Part shown: positions 26,292 through 34,689 of the stretch, piece after piece
How the letters are laid out: each line of letters opens with the position of its first letter
Numbering within the stretch: position 1 is the stretch's first letter
NCBI RefSeq assembly: GCF_039634785.1
Contig: NZ_JBBIAB010000003.1
Span: 325,724-389,723, forward strand
Length of the DNA: 64,000 bases
Source: Tistrella mobilis
GTDB lineage: Bacteria > Pseudomonadota > Alphaproteobacteria > Tistrellales > Tistrellaceae
Reading direction: 5' to 3'
Program-made: the position numbers and the translations under genes
The notes under the pieces: model-generated
Seen by the model: only the letters and a program-made list of their open reading frames with translations
Databases searched by the model: none
Told to the model about the DNA's origin: nothing

Positions 26292-27215
26292 ATGTTCATG
26301 GCGCTCTCCACACAGGCGCGCGGCACCGCGCTTGCCACCGCAGGCATTCTGACCCTTACACCAGACACGCTTCTGGTGCGGTTGATCGCCGCCGATCCCT
26401 GGCTGCTGCTGTTCTGGCGCGGCGGGCTGATGGCGCTGACCATCCTGATCGCCTGGTGGGCGGTGACCCGCGAACCGCCCTGGCGGGCGCTCACCCGCAT
26501 CGGCCGCACCGGCTGGGCCTCGGGCATGGCGCTGGGGCTTGGATCCGTCTGCTTCATCCTGTCGCTGAACTACACCGCGGTCGCCAATACGCTGGTGATC
26601 ATTTCCTCCGGCTCGCTGTTCGGCGCGCTGCTGTCGCGCGCCTTTCTGGGCGAGCCGGTGCCGCTGCGCACCTGGGCCGCCATCGGTGCGGCCCTGGCGG
26701 GCATCGCCCTTCTGGTCTTCGGCGGCCGGATCTTCGGCGACGATACGGCGGGCCAGACCGGCAGCCGGCTGGGCGACCTGATCGCGCTGGTCGCCGCCCT
26801 GCTGATGGCGATCCATCTGGTGATCCTGCGCGCCAGCGGCGGCCGCATCCCCTCAACCCCCGTGGTCGGGGTGGGCGGGCTGACCTGCTGCATCACCGGC
26901 CTTGCGGTCGCACTGGGCCTTGGCCTGCGGCCGCTGCTGCCGGATGCGGATGTCGTGCCGCTGGTGCTGGTCTACGGGCTGGTGGTGCTGCCGGTCTCTT
27001 TCGCGCTGATCTCGTCCGCGCCCCGCTACATTCCGGCGGCCGAGGTCAGCCTGATCATGCTGGCAGAGGCGGTGATCGGCCCGTTCTGGGTCTGGCTGGC
27101 GGTCGATGAAGTGCCGCCCACCGCCACCTTCGCCGGCGGCGCGGTGGTGCTGACCACCCTGGTCCTGCACGGCATCGCCGGTTTCCGCGCCGAGCGGCGC
27201 CGGCGTCTGGCCTGA
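26292..27215 (+). CDS. EamA family (DMT superfamily) transporter
   Basis: This 307-aa membrane protein has ten predicted helices in two EamA repeats. The first contains LLLFWRGGLMALTILIAWW, and the boundary near residue 145-160 is GSRLGDLIALVAALLMAIH. The end of repeat one has YTAVANTLVIISSGSLFGA, a typical DMT phrase, and the second repeat has SSAPRYIPAAEVSLIMLAE. It probably exports a metabolite. It is divergent from the AraC gene and convergent with lysE. Confidence 0.9.
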   Translation: MFMALSTQARGTALATAGILTLTPDTLLVRLIAADPWLLLFWRGGLMALTILIAWWAVTREPPWRALTRIGRTGWASGMALGLGSVCFILSLNYTAVANTLVIISSGSLFGALLSRAFLGEPVPLRTWAAIGAALAGIALLVFGGRIFGDDTAGQTGSRLGDLIALVAALLMAIHLVILRASGGRIPSTPVVGVGGLTCCITGLAVALGLGLRPLLPDADVVPLVLVYGLVVLPVSFALISSAPRYIPAAEVSLIMLAEAVIGPFWVWLAVDEVPPTATFAGGAVVLTTLVLHGIAGFRAERRRRLA

Positions 27216-27218
27216 GGG

Positions 27219-27860
27219 TCAGCCGGGGCTCCGGCGCATCAGCGCCGTGGCGAGCCCGGCCCCGATCATCAGCGTGCCGCCGGTGCGGTTGACCGCCCGC
27301 TGCACGGCCGGACGCCGGATCACCCGCCGCGCCCGCGCGGCCCCCAGCCCGTAGAGCGACACATTGAGGACGGCGAGGCCGATGAAAGTCGCCTCGAGGA
27401 TCGCCATCTGCGGCAGCAGCGGCGCCGTGGGGTCGATGAATTGCGGCAGGAAGGCCACGAAGAACACGATGCCCTTGGGGTTGAGCGCGGTCACCAGCCA
27501 GGCATGCAGGAACACCCGGCCGAGCCGGGTTTCAGCGGGCGGCGCCTCGGCGACCAGCCCCGCCGCATCGACGGCGACCGGCGCCCGCCAGAGCTTCAGC
27601 CCCAGCCAGACCAGATAGGCGGCGCCCGCGATCTTCACGATGGTGAAGACGGTGGCCGAGGTGGCAAGCAGCGCCCCCATGCCGGCCATCGACGCCGTCA
27701 TCGCGGTCAGATCCCCCAGCGCCACCCCGCCAACCACCGCACCGGCGGTGCGGCGGCCATGGGACAGCGCATAGGAGATGACCAGAAGCACGGTCGGCCC
27801 CGGCATGACGAGCAGCGCCGCCGAGGCGGCGGCGAAGGCGATCCAGGTTTCAGGCGACAT
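27219..27860 (-). CDS. LysE family amino-acid exporter
   Basis: This 213-aa protein has six predicted helices. The LysE/RhtB signatures are VMPGPTVLLVISYALSHGRR and GVALGDLTAMTASMAGMG near the start, and TALNPKGIVFFVAFLPQFID in the middle. It exports amino acids or related small molecules by family analogy. Its ATG (27860) directly follows the U-tract of a strong terminator hairpin whose 3' arm contains the GGGAGGGGAG ribosome site, so read-through and translation are probably coupled to that hairpin. Confidence 0.92.
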   Translation of the reverse strand: MSPETWIAFAAASAALLVMPGPTVLLVISYALSHGRRTAGAVVGGVALGDLTAMTASMAGMGALLATSATVFTIVKIAGAAYLVWLGLKLWRAPVAVDAAGLVAEAPPAETRLGRVFLHAWLVTALNPKGIVFFVAFLPQFIDPTAPLLPQMAILEATFIGLAVLNVSLYGLGAARARRVIRRPAVQRAVNRTGGTLMIGAGLATALMRRSPG

Positions 27861-27895
27861 AAAAAACTCCCCTCCCGATGGTCTCGGGAGAGGAG
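27861..27895 (-). terminator. Intrinsic terminator of mutAB overlapping the lysE ribosome site
   Basis: On the minus strand a 12-bp stem (27884-27895 with 27867-27878, one T-G pair) and a 5-nt loop are followed by six T residues (27861-27866). The lysE ATG comes next. The only upstream minus-strand genes are mutA-mutB. The hairpin therefore ends that operon and also hides the lysE Shine-Dalgarno. Confidence 0.82.
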
Positions 27896-27933
27896 CAATC
27901 CACGGATCCGCGTCCGCGACAAGAGGCAGCTGG

Positions 27934-28037
27934 TCTCAGTCCGCGAAGGCAGAGCCCGGCCTCAGTCCGCGAAGGCAGAGCCCGGTCTCAGTCCGCGAAG
28001 GCAGAGCCCGGCCTTAATCCGCGAAGGCAGAGCCTTC
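27934..28037. repeat. 26-bp tandem repeat, four copies, at the mutB 3' end
   Basis: Units start at 27934, 27960, 27986 and 28012. The first three are nearly identical (TCAGTCCGCGAAGGCAGAGC core). The fourth is the actual 3' end of mutB and includes its stop codon (28014-28016). The array therefore appears to have grown by copying the end of the gene downstream. Confidence 0.92.
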
Positions 28038-30203
28038 GGGCCGCGGCTGGGTATAACCCAGGCGCAGGTTCAGCTTCTCCAGCAGGTCGATCGCCGCCTC
28101 GGCGATGACCGTGCCGGGCGGGTAGACCGCAGCGGCGCCGCCGTCCAGCAGGGCCTGGAAGTCCTGGGGCGGGATCACGCCGCCGACCACGATCATCACA
28201 TTGTCCTTGCCCTGGGCATCCAGTTCCGCCCGCAGTTCCGGCACGAGCGTCAGATGACCGGCGGCGAGGGAGCTGGCACCCACGACATGGGCATCGGTTT
28301 CGGCCGCGGCCTTTGCTGCCTCTTCCGGGGTCTGGAACAGCGGGCCGATTTCGACGTCGAAGCCCAGATCCGAGAAGGCGGTGGCGATCACCTTCTGGCC
28401 GCGGTCATGGCCGTCCTGACCCATCTTGGCGAGCATGATCCGCGGCGCGCGGCCGTCCAGATCCTTGAAGGCGCGGATCATCTCGCGCGCCCGCTCGACC
28501 ACCGCATTGCCCTCGCCCACTTCCGGCAGATAGATGCCGCTGTTGACGCGGATCTGTGCCGCATGGCGGTTGAAGACCTTCTCCAGTGCGAAGGAAATCT
28601 CGCCCACCGTCGCCTTGGCGCGGGCGGCCGCGACCGAGAGTTCCAGCAGGTTGCCATTGCTGCGGGCGCCGGCTTCCAGCGCGGCCAGCGCCGCATCGAC
28701 ATCGGCCTGGCTGCGCTCGGCCTTCAGCCGCGCAAGCTTTTCCAGCTGCTGGCGCCGCACACCCTCGTTGTCGACCTTCAGCACCGGAATGTCGTCTTCC
28801 TGATCCGGACGGTAGCGGTTGACGCCGACCACGCTTTGCCGGCCGCTGTCGATCCGGGCCTGGGTGCGCGCGGCGGATTCTTCGATCCGCAGCTTGGGCA
28901 CGCCGGCCTCGATCGCCTTGGTCATGCCGCCCAGCGCCTCGACCTCTTCGATATGGGCCAGCGCGCGCTGCGCCAGATCATGGGTCAGCCGCTCGACATA
29001 ATGGCTGCCGCCCCAGGCGTCGATCAGCCTGGTCAGGCCGCTTTCGGTCTGCAGGAACAGCTGGGTGTTGCGGGCGATGCGGGCCGAGAAATCGGTCGGC
29101 AGCGCGATCGCCTCGTCCAGCGAATTGGTGTGCAGGCTCTGGGTCTGGCCGGCGGCCGCCGCCATCGCCTCGACGCAGGTGCGCGCGACGTTGTTGAACA
29201 CGTCCTGCGCCGCCAGCGACCAGCCCGAGGTCTGGCTGTGGGTGCGCAGCGACAGCGAGCGCGGATCCTTGGGATTGAAATGCTGCTTCACGAGCTTCGC
29301 CCAGAGCAGGCGCGCCGCCCGCATCTTGGCCGTCTCCATGAAGTAGTTCATCCCGATCGCCCAGAAGAAACTGAGCCGCGGCGCGAACCGGTCGACATCC
29401 ATGCCGGCGGCGACACCGGCGCGGATGTATTCGATGCCGTCGGCCAGCGTATAGGCCAGTTCCAGATCGGCCGAGGCGCCGGCTTCCTGCATGTGGTAGC
29501 CGGAGATCGAGATCGAGTTGAAGCGCGGCATCTCCTTCGCCGTATAGGCGAAGATGTCCGAGATGATCCTCATCGACGGCGCGGGCGGATAGATATAGGT
29601 GTTCCGCACCATGAATTCTTTGAGGATGTCGTTCTGAACCGTGCCGGTCAGCTTGTCGTGCGGCACGCCCTGTTCTTCGGCCGCCACGATATAGAGCGCC
29701 ATCACCGGCAGGATCGCGCCGTTCATGGTCATCGACACGCTCATCTGATCGAGCGGGATGCCGCTGAACAGGGTGCGCATGTCGTAGATCGAATCGATCG
29801 CGACACCGGCCATGCCGACATCGCCCTTCACCCGCGGATGATCGCTGTCATAGCCGCGATGGGTGGCAAGGTCGAAGGCGACCGACAGGCCCTTCTGGCC
29901 GGCCGCGAGATTGCGGCGGTAGAAGGCGTTGGAGTCTTCCGCGGTCGAAAAGCCCGCATACTGGCGGATCGTCCACGGATTGGTGGCATACATGGTGGGA
30001 TAGGGGCCGCGCACATAGGGCGCCACACCCGGATAGGTGCCGGTGAAGTCGATGCCGGCCAGCGCATCGGGCCCGTAGGCCGGCTTCACCTCGATGCCTT
30101 CGGGCGTGACCCAGGGCTCGACCGCGGCCGCCACATCGGGGGCGGCGGCAGGGGTGACGGCGTCGAAATCCAGGGCGGCGAAATCGGGAAGCGTACGTGC
30201 CAT
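28014..30203 (-). CDS. mutB: Methylmalonyl-CoA mutase, catalytic large subunit
   Basis: This 729-aa enzyme interconverts methylmalonyl-CoA and succinyl-CoA using adenosylcobalamin. The TIM-barrel part contains [20 protein letters not shown] and [18 protein letters not shown]. The C-terminal B12 domain has the base-off motif in [20 protein letters not shown] (Asp, His, Gly of DxHxxG) and [11 protein letters not shown] 30203 begins the usual ARTLPDF-type N-terminus, 4 bp after the small-subunit stop. The 3' end is embedded in a 26-bp repeat array and a terminator follows. A bluB gene for the B12 lower ligand lies about 14 kb away. Confidence 0.96.
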   Translation of the reverse strand: MARTLPDFAALDFDAVTPAAAPDVAAAVEPWVTPEGIEVKPAYGPDALAGIDFTGTYPGVAPYVRGPYPTMYATNPWTIRQYAGFSTAEDSNAFYRRNLAAGQKGLSVAFDLATHRGYDSDHPRVKGDVGMAGVAIDSIYDMRTLFSGIPLDQMSVSMTMNGAILPVMALYIVAAEEQGVPHDKLTGTVQNDILKEFMVRNTYIYPPAPSMRIISDIFAYTAKEMPRFNSISISGYHMQEAGASADLELAYTLADGIEYIRAGVAAGMDVDRFAPRLSFFWAIGMNYFMETAKMRAARLLWAKLVKQHFNPKDPRSLSLRTHSQTSGWSLAAQDVFNNVARTCVEAMAAAAGQTQSLHTNSLDEAIALPTDFSARIARNTQLFLQTESGLTRLIDAWGGSHYVERLTHDLAQRALAHIEEVEALGGMTKAIEAGVPKLRIEESAARTQARIDSGRQSVVGVNRYRPDQEDDIPVLKVDNEGVRRQQLEKLARLKAERSQADVDAALAALEAGARSNGNLLELSVAAARAKATVGEISFALEKVFNRHAAQIRVNSGIYLPEVGEGNAVVERAREMIRAFKDLDGRAPRIMLAKMGQDGHDRGQKVIATAFSDLGFDVEIGPLFQTPEEAAKAAAETDAHVVGASSLAAGHLTLVPELRAELDAQGKDNVMIVVGGVIPPQDFQALLDGGAAAVYPPGTVIAEAAIDLLEKLNLRLGYTQPRPEGSAFAD

Positions 30204-30207
30204 CGGA

Positions 30208-32112
30208 TCAGGCCTCCGTACCGGCGGAAGGGGTGGCCACGGCCGCATGGGCCTCGGCAAGCAAAGCGAGCGCATCCATGCCGGCGGCAAGGAAGCGCGA
30301 GACACCGGCCCCGGTCAGCGCCGCCTCCAGCTCGCCCGGGCGGCCGGCCAGCCAGACATGGGCGGCACCGGCCGCCTTCAGCGCGGCAGCCGCGGCTGCC
30401 GCCTCTTCGGCATAGCGGGCATCCGACGAGCAGAGCACGGCAAGGCGCGCATCGGCCGGCAGACCATCGATGCCGTCATGAATATCGGCATCGATACCGC
30501 CCGCGGCCAGCAGGTTGCGGGTGAAGGTCAGCCGGGCGGTATAGTCGGCCGGCGTACCCAGCGTCACCAGCAGCGCCTTCGGATACGAGCCGTCGGCCGT
30601 GAGGCCGCGGGCGGCCTCGCGCAGCCGCTCGTAAGGCTCGGCCAGGCGCATGGGGGCAAGCGGGGTGCAGGCGGATGCCGGGCCGTCGGCCGCGATCTCG
30701 GGCATCGGCCGGGCGAAGGACGCGGGGTCGACCTCGTCCATGGTGGGGGCGACATCGCCCAGATTGGGGAATTCCGAGACGCCGATCAGGCCGGTCTGGC
30801 GCTTCGCCACCGCGGCCTCGATCGCGGCCCGGGTGGCGGCGGCACGCTCCTGCACGATGCCGGCTTCCAGCGCCGCGATCAGGCCGCCGGCCTGCTCGAT
30901 CGCCTGGAAGGCGGCCCAGCCGGCGCGGGCGAAGCCGTCGGTCAGCTGCTCCAGCGCCCAGGCGCCGGCGGCGGGGTCGGCAACCCGGCCCAGATGGCTT
31001 TCCTCCATCAGCACCAGCTGGGTGTTGCGGGCCTGGCGGCGGGCAAGCGCGCCCGGATGGCCGATCGCATCGGTGAAGGGGGCGAGCACGACCACATCGG
31101 CGCCGCCCACCGCACCGGCAAAGCCGGCCGCGGTCAGCCGCAGCAGGTTCACCCAGGGGTCGACCTTCGAAAGCATGCGTGCCGACGACCGCGCCTCGAT
31201 CCGGGCCGGAACCTCCACGCCGGAGGCAGCGGTGATCCGCCCCCAGATCGCCCGCGCCGCACGCAGCTTGGCGAGCGAGGTGAAGTACTCGCCATCGACC
31301 GCAAGGCCAAGCGTGACGCGGGCGAAGGCCTCCTCGACCCCGAAGCCCGCCTCGACCAGCGCCTTCACGTAAAGCACGGCGGCCGCCGCCATCACGCCCA
31401 GTTCCTGGGCCTCGCCGCCGCCGGCCTCGTGGACCACCTGGCCCGAGGCGCGCAGGAAGCGGGCTTCCAGCAGATCCGGCGCCAGGCGCTTCGCCAGCGC
31501 CGCCGCCCGGGCGACCCGGGCCTGAACCGATCCGGGTGCGGTACCGCTGGCCGCAAAGGCCGAAACCGGATCCATGTTGAAGGCGAGCGGCGCGCGGATG
31601 GCGCCGGGCTGGCTGCGGGCGAAACCGGCGAGCCAGCCGGCCGCCTCGACATCGAGTGCGCCGGCATCGAGCCCGACCGGCGCCAGATCGATCATCACGC
31701 CGTCGAGCACCGTCGCCAGATCCTCGGCCGAGACCGCGGCGATGCCGTCGCGGCCGGTCGGGTCCAGGCGCAGCAGCACCGAGGCGGCGCCGTTCTCCAG
31801 ATCCTCGAGCACCTGGGTATTGGCGGTGGCGGGATCGGGGTGGCGGATCAGCGTGCGCAGATCCCAGGGCCGCGCCGCATCACCCGTGGCGGGGCGCGGC
31901 AGCATCCGGGCGGCGATGCCGTCTTCGGGCGTGTAGAGCGGCTCGACGCTCAACCCCTCCCGGGTCTTCCAGCGCAGCTTCTTCTCGTAGGGTGCGCCCT
32001 TCAGCGTCTTCTCGACCAGGGCCATCCAGGCATCCCGCGACGGCGGATCGAAATCCGCGGCCAGCGGGGTGGCGGGTTCGAGGGGATTGCTCGTCTGCAC
32101 AGGTTTCACCAC
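30208..32112 (-). CDS. mutA: Methylmalonyl-CoA mutase, small (structural) subunit
   Basis: This protein of about 634 aa is homologous to the large subunit but with a degenerate C-terminal cobalamin domain. No DxHxxG is present; the region reads [20 protein letters not shown]. The N-terminal part [20 protein letters not shown], then [11 protein letters not shown], is typical of MutA. There is no ATG at the expected site. GTG 32112 fits the family start, with GTG 32109 or a longer GTG start at 32175 possible. It forms the heterodimer partner of MutB and is first in the operon. A TACCGC/GCGGTA dyad lies 154 bp upstream. Confidence 0.92.
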   Translation of the reverse strand: MVKPVQTSNPLEPATPLAADFDPPSRDAWMALVEKTLKGAPYEKKLRWKTREGLSVEPLYTPEDGIAARMLPRPATGDAARPWDLRTLIRHPDPATANTQVLEDLENGAASVLLRLDPTGRDGIAAVSAEDLATVLDGVMIDLAPVGLDAGALDVEAAGWLAGFARSQPGAIRAPLAFNMDPVSAFAASGTAPGSVQARVARAAALAKRLAPDLLEARFLRASGQVVHEAGGGEAQELGVMAAAAVLYVKALVEAGFGVEEAFARVTLGLAVDGEYFTSLAKLRAARAIWGRITAASGVEVPARIEARSSARMLSKVDPWVNLLRLTAAGFAGAVGGADVVVLAPFTDAIGHPGALARRQARNTQLVLMEESHLGRVADPAAGAWALEQLTDGFARAGWAAFQAIEQAGGLIAALEAGIVQERAAATRAAIEAAVAKRQTGLIGVSEFPNLGDVAPTMDEVDPASFARPMPEIAADGPASACTPLAPMRLAEPYERLREAARGLTADGSYPKALLVTLGTPADYTARLTFTRNLLAAGGIDADIHDGIDGLPADARLAVLCSSDARYAEEAAAAAAALKAAGAAHVWLAGRPGELEAALTGAGVSRFLAAGMDALALLAEAHAAVATPSAGTEA

Positions 32113-32265
32113 GGTTTTTTCCGATCCGGCATCTTCTGGCGCCTTCGGACGCGGCCCCGCGGGCACTGCCTGCACGGGTCTGCCGAAGGCGGGTTCGGCG
32201 TTTCCTTATCCTTGCGTCCGGAACCGGGCAATGCACCGTCGTCCGGACATGGGTCGCAAGACATA

Positions 32266-32280
32266 TACCGCAAAGCGGTA
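32266..32280. promoter_or_regulatory. Candidate operator upstream of mutAB
   Basis: TACCGC and GCGGTA form a perfect dyad around AAA in the 256-bp gap between mutA and the upstream enoyl-CoA hydratase gene. It could be an operator for propionate-linked control, or a minor hairpin. No T-run follows. Confidence 0.4.
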
Positions 32281-32368
32281 GCAGACTGGAAACACGAACC
32301 GCATCGCAGCAACACCCGGCACGTCGGGAACCGCGTGCGAATATGCACGGGCAGCGCGGCAGAGGGGG

Positions 32369-33058
32369 TCAGCGCAGCGTCGCCAGATCGGCTGCCAGCC
32401 CGTCCAGTGCCGCGCGGATCAGGGGGCCGCGCAGCCGCGCCTTGGTTGCGGCATAGGCGGCGGGCGACAGACGCTCGGCCAGATCCCGGGCCATGCGCTC
32501 CGCCCGGGCGACGGTGCTGGCGGGGTCGACCTCGATATCGTCGATCAGATTCTCGGCCAGCGCCGCCTCGGCCGAGAAGGCTTCGGCATGCAGCAGCGCC
32601 CGCGCCTCCAGATGCCGGGGCACCACGCTTTGCGCCACCATCAGCATCCAGGCCGGCAGCGGCATGCCGATCGCGGTCTCGTTCAATTGCAGCCGATAGG
32701 GGCCGGCGGTCATGCAGCGCATGTCGCAGGCATAGGCCAGGATCGCACCGCCGGCAATGGCATGGCCGGTCAGGGCGGCCACCGTCGGCAGGCCCAGCCC
32801 GTGCAGGCGCAGCACCAGCCGCGAGAACTGCTCGAAAAAGGCAATGAACCCGGGGCCGGACATGCCGGGCAGAATCTTCAGGTTCAGCCCGGCCGAAAAC
32901 ATGCCGTCGCGCCCGGCCAGCACCAGGGCGCGGGCCTCCGCCGCCTCGACCTCGTCCAGCGCCGCATCCAGCCGGGTGAACCAACCGACGTCGAGCGCAT
33001 TGGCCTTGCCGTCGTCGAAGCGGACGGTGGCGACCCCGTCCCGGAAGCTGGTCTCCAT
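32369..33058 (-). CDS. Enoyl-CoA hydratase/isomerase family protein
   Basis: This 229-aa crotonase-family protein has the oxyanion-hole segments AGRDGMFSAGLNLKIL and ALTGHAIAGGAILAYACDMR. It is shorter than typical hydratases (about 260 aa). The first catalytic Glu of crotonase is not evident where LNETAIGMPLPAWM lies, so isomerase or hydrolase activity is also possible. ATG 33058 follows GGGAGGAGA. It lies upstream of mutAB on the same strand but 256 bp away, so it may be a separate unit of acyl-CoA metabolism. Confidence 0.85.
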   Translation of the reverse strand: METSFRDGVATVRFDDGKANALDVGWFTRLDAALDEVEAAEARALVLAGRDGMFSAGLNLKILPGMSGPGFIAFFEQFSRLVLRLHGLGLPTVAALTGHAIAGGAILAYACDMRCMTAGPYRLQLNETAIGMPLPAWMLMVAQSVVPRHLEARALLHAEAFSAEAALAENLIDDIEVDPASTVARAERMARDLAERLSPAAYAATKARLRGPLIRAALDGLAADLATLR

Positions 33059-33191
33059 GGAATGCGTCTCCTCCCTGACATGGCCTGAACGCCGATGGCC
33101 CCAACGACGGCGGCCCCCGCCCCGCCCTCTGATCCGGGGCGGGTTGCGGGGGCCGCTATCATAGCGCGTCCGGGTGGAAGCCGTCACGCGG

Positions 33192-33251
33192 GTGCGGGCC
33201 AAGTGGGTGCGGGCCAAGTGGGCGCACGCCAGGTGGGCGCACGCCGGAGAG
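33192..33251. repeat. 15-bp tandem repeat, four copies
   Basis: Units start at 33192, 33207, 33222 and 33237, with the forms GTGCGGGCCAAGTGG (first two) and GCGCACGCCAGGTGG (third, and a degenerate fourth). They lie between the start region of the enoyl-CoA hydratase gene and the stop of the DUF1344-like gene at 33258. No function is apparent. Confidence 0.85.
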
Positions 33252-33257
33252 GGGCCA

Positions 33258-33689
33258 TCAGCTGCCGCGGCTGCGCGGCTGGATGCCCAGCCAGCCACCG
33301 CCGCCGGTGCCGCCGGCGCCGATGGTGTTGCCGTTGCCGCCGGTGCCTTCGACGCTGTCGGTCACGCCCTTCAGGATCGAGGTGGCGCGGTTGAAGCCGT
33401 CATCGGCGTGATAGGTGATGGTCACCACCTCGCCGCGCGCGACCTCGGTCATCCGCGGGTCGCCGATCAGGAAGGCGGTGCCGTCCATCAGGGTCAGGAA
33501 GGCGCCGTCGGCCTGATAGACCACGCCCTGCCTGGTGTGGGTGCCGGAGACATCGGCTGCCGCGGCGGTAAGCGGCGCGGCGGCGGCCTGCTCTGGCGTC
33601 ACGGCATGGCGCTGATCATTGGCGGCACTGGCCATGCCGGCACCGGCAAGGGTGAAGGCGGCGACAAACAGGGGGAGGGACTTGCGCAT
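33258..33689 (-). CDS. Small exported protein with DUF1344-like domain (paralogue 1)
   Basis: This 143-aa protein has a signal peptide (to about residue 22, GMASAAND). A small beta domain reads RQGVVYQADGAFLTLMDGT, then VVTITYHADDGFNRATSI. It ends in a Gly/Thr-rich tail. It is clearly related to the next gene (33929-34423): both have the MRK(S/T)LP start, RQG, the DPxM motif, VTxTYxxDxGxNxATS and the final PRxxGS. This is a tandem duplication. The role is unknown; DUF1344 proteins are small periplasmic proteins. Confidence 0.78.
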   Translation of the reverse strand: MRKSLPLFVAAFTLAGAGMASAANDQRHAVTPEQAAAAPLTAAAADVSGTHTRQGVVYQADGAFLTLMDGTAFLIGDPRMTEVARGEVVTITYHADDGFNRATSILKGVTDSVEGTGGNGNTIGAGGTGGGGWLGIQPRSRGS

Positions 33690-33928
33690 GATCTTGGGTC
33701 CTCTGTTCCGGGGACGGTGCCGTCGGGCACCGCATGCCCCTCGAAACCACAGGCGCCCGCAGCCGTTCCCGGGGTCATGGTTTTGCCCCGATCTCGTCGC
33801 AGCCCCGCGCGCCGGCCATCAAAATGCCGCAGCCGACACGCGAACGCCCGCCATCCCGGGGGCAGTCCGGGATGACGGGCGTCCTCGATCGGCATCAGGG
33901 ATGCCGAAAGGCATTGGCGGCTGACGGG

Positions 33929-34423
33929 TCAGCTGCCCTTGGCGCGGGGCTGGGCGCCCATCTGGCCGCCGCCGCCGGTCGCCGACGAGCCGGTGGTGGT
34001 CGAATCGGTGCCGGTGCCGCTCAGGCTGTCGGTCGCACCCTTGCGCACCGAGGTGGCCTTGTTGGTGCCGCCGTCCTGATTGTAGGTGACGGTGACCTTG
34101 TCACCGGCCTTCACGTCGCTCATCTGCGGGTCGTCGACCTGGAACTTCGTGCCGTCTTCCAGGGTCACGCTGTCGCCGCTGACGCTGGCGACGGTGCCCT
34201 GCCTGGTCATGGTGCCGGCGCCGGCACCCGTGCCGCCCGGAGCGGCAGCGCCCGAGCCGGTGCCGATGCCCGGCGTGGTGCCCGGATTGGTCGGATTGGC
34301 GTTCTGCGAGCTGCCGGTGGTTCCGCCGGCGCCGGACGGCGTGCCGGAGGTGCCGGCCGCGGTGGCGAGCGAGGCGCCGCCGAGCATGAGGGCGGTCACG
34401 AGAACGGGCAGGGTCTTACGCAT
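33929..34423 (-). CDS. Small exported protein with DUF1344-like domain (paralogue 2)
   Basis: This 164-aa protein has a signal peptide (ending LATAAGTS) and then a Gly/Ser/Thr/Pro-rich linker of about 45 residues. A DUF1344-like domain follows (RQGTVASVSGDSVTLEDGT, then KAGDKVTVTYNQDGGTNKAT). It ends in another Gly/Thr-rich tail finishing PRAKGS. ATG 34423 has GGAG upstream. It lies 239 bp upstream of its shorter paralogue on the same strand. The two differ mainly in the length of the low-complexity linker. Confidence 0.78.
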   Translation of the reverse strand: MRKTLPVLVTALMLGGASLATAAGTSGTPSGAGGTTGSSQNANPTNPGTTPGIGTGSGAAAPGGTGAGAGTMTRQGTVASVSGDSVTLEDGTKFQVDDPQMSDVKAGDKVTVTYNQDGGTNKATSVRKGATDSLSGTGTDSTTTGSSATGGGGQMGAQPRAKGS

Positions 34424-34626
34424 CGGGGGAGGTCTCCATACTGAGCAAGGCAACTGCGTGCCTTGCCGGGGGTCTGAGGCGTGGCGGGGCGCCATCCGCC
34501 TCTTGCCCCCTTCAACGGATGGGGGCGACGACCGTTCCGCCCCCTGCCCGAATTATTCGCCAGGCCCCCTCCCCCCATCGACGGGCTTGGCATCGCCATC
34601 CTGCGCGAGTATGTTCACGCAATCTT

Positions 34627-34645
34627 GATAATAAGAATCATTCGC
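34627..34645 (+). promoter_or_regulatory. Fur-like box before the TonB receptor
   Basis: GATAATAAGAATCATTCGC matches about 15 of 19 bases of the classical Fur consensus GATAATGATAATCATTATC. It lies 45 bp upstream of the receptor start codon. Iron-dependent repression of the receptor and the ABC gene is expected. Confidence 0.72.
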
Positions 34646-34689
34646 AATTTAGCGACGAGTCCCTTCCAACGAGAAAGGGATCGGTCCGA

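Noticed and set aside
27934-28037. CRISPR array
   Set aside because: The units abut without spacers and one is the end of the mutB gene, so it is a simple tandem repeat.
27441-30524. 1027-codon plus-strand frame
   Set aside because: It is antisense to lysE and mutB, both certain genes, and has no recognisable domain.
30094-32847. 917-codon plus-strand frame
   Set aside because: It is antisense to mutA and part of the hydratase gene; low-complexity Gly/Arg composition marks it as a shadow.
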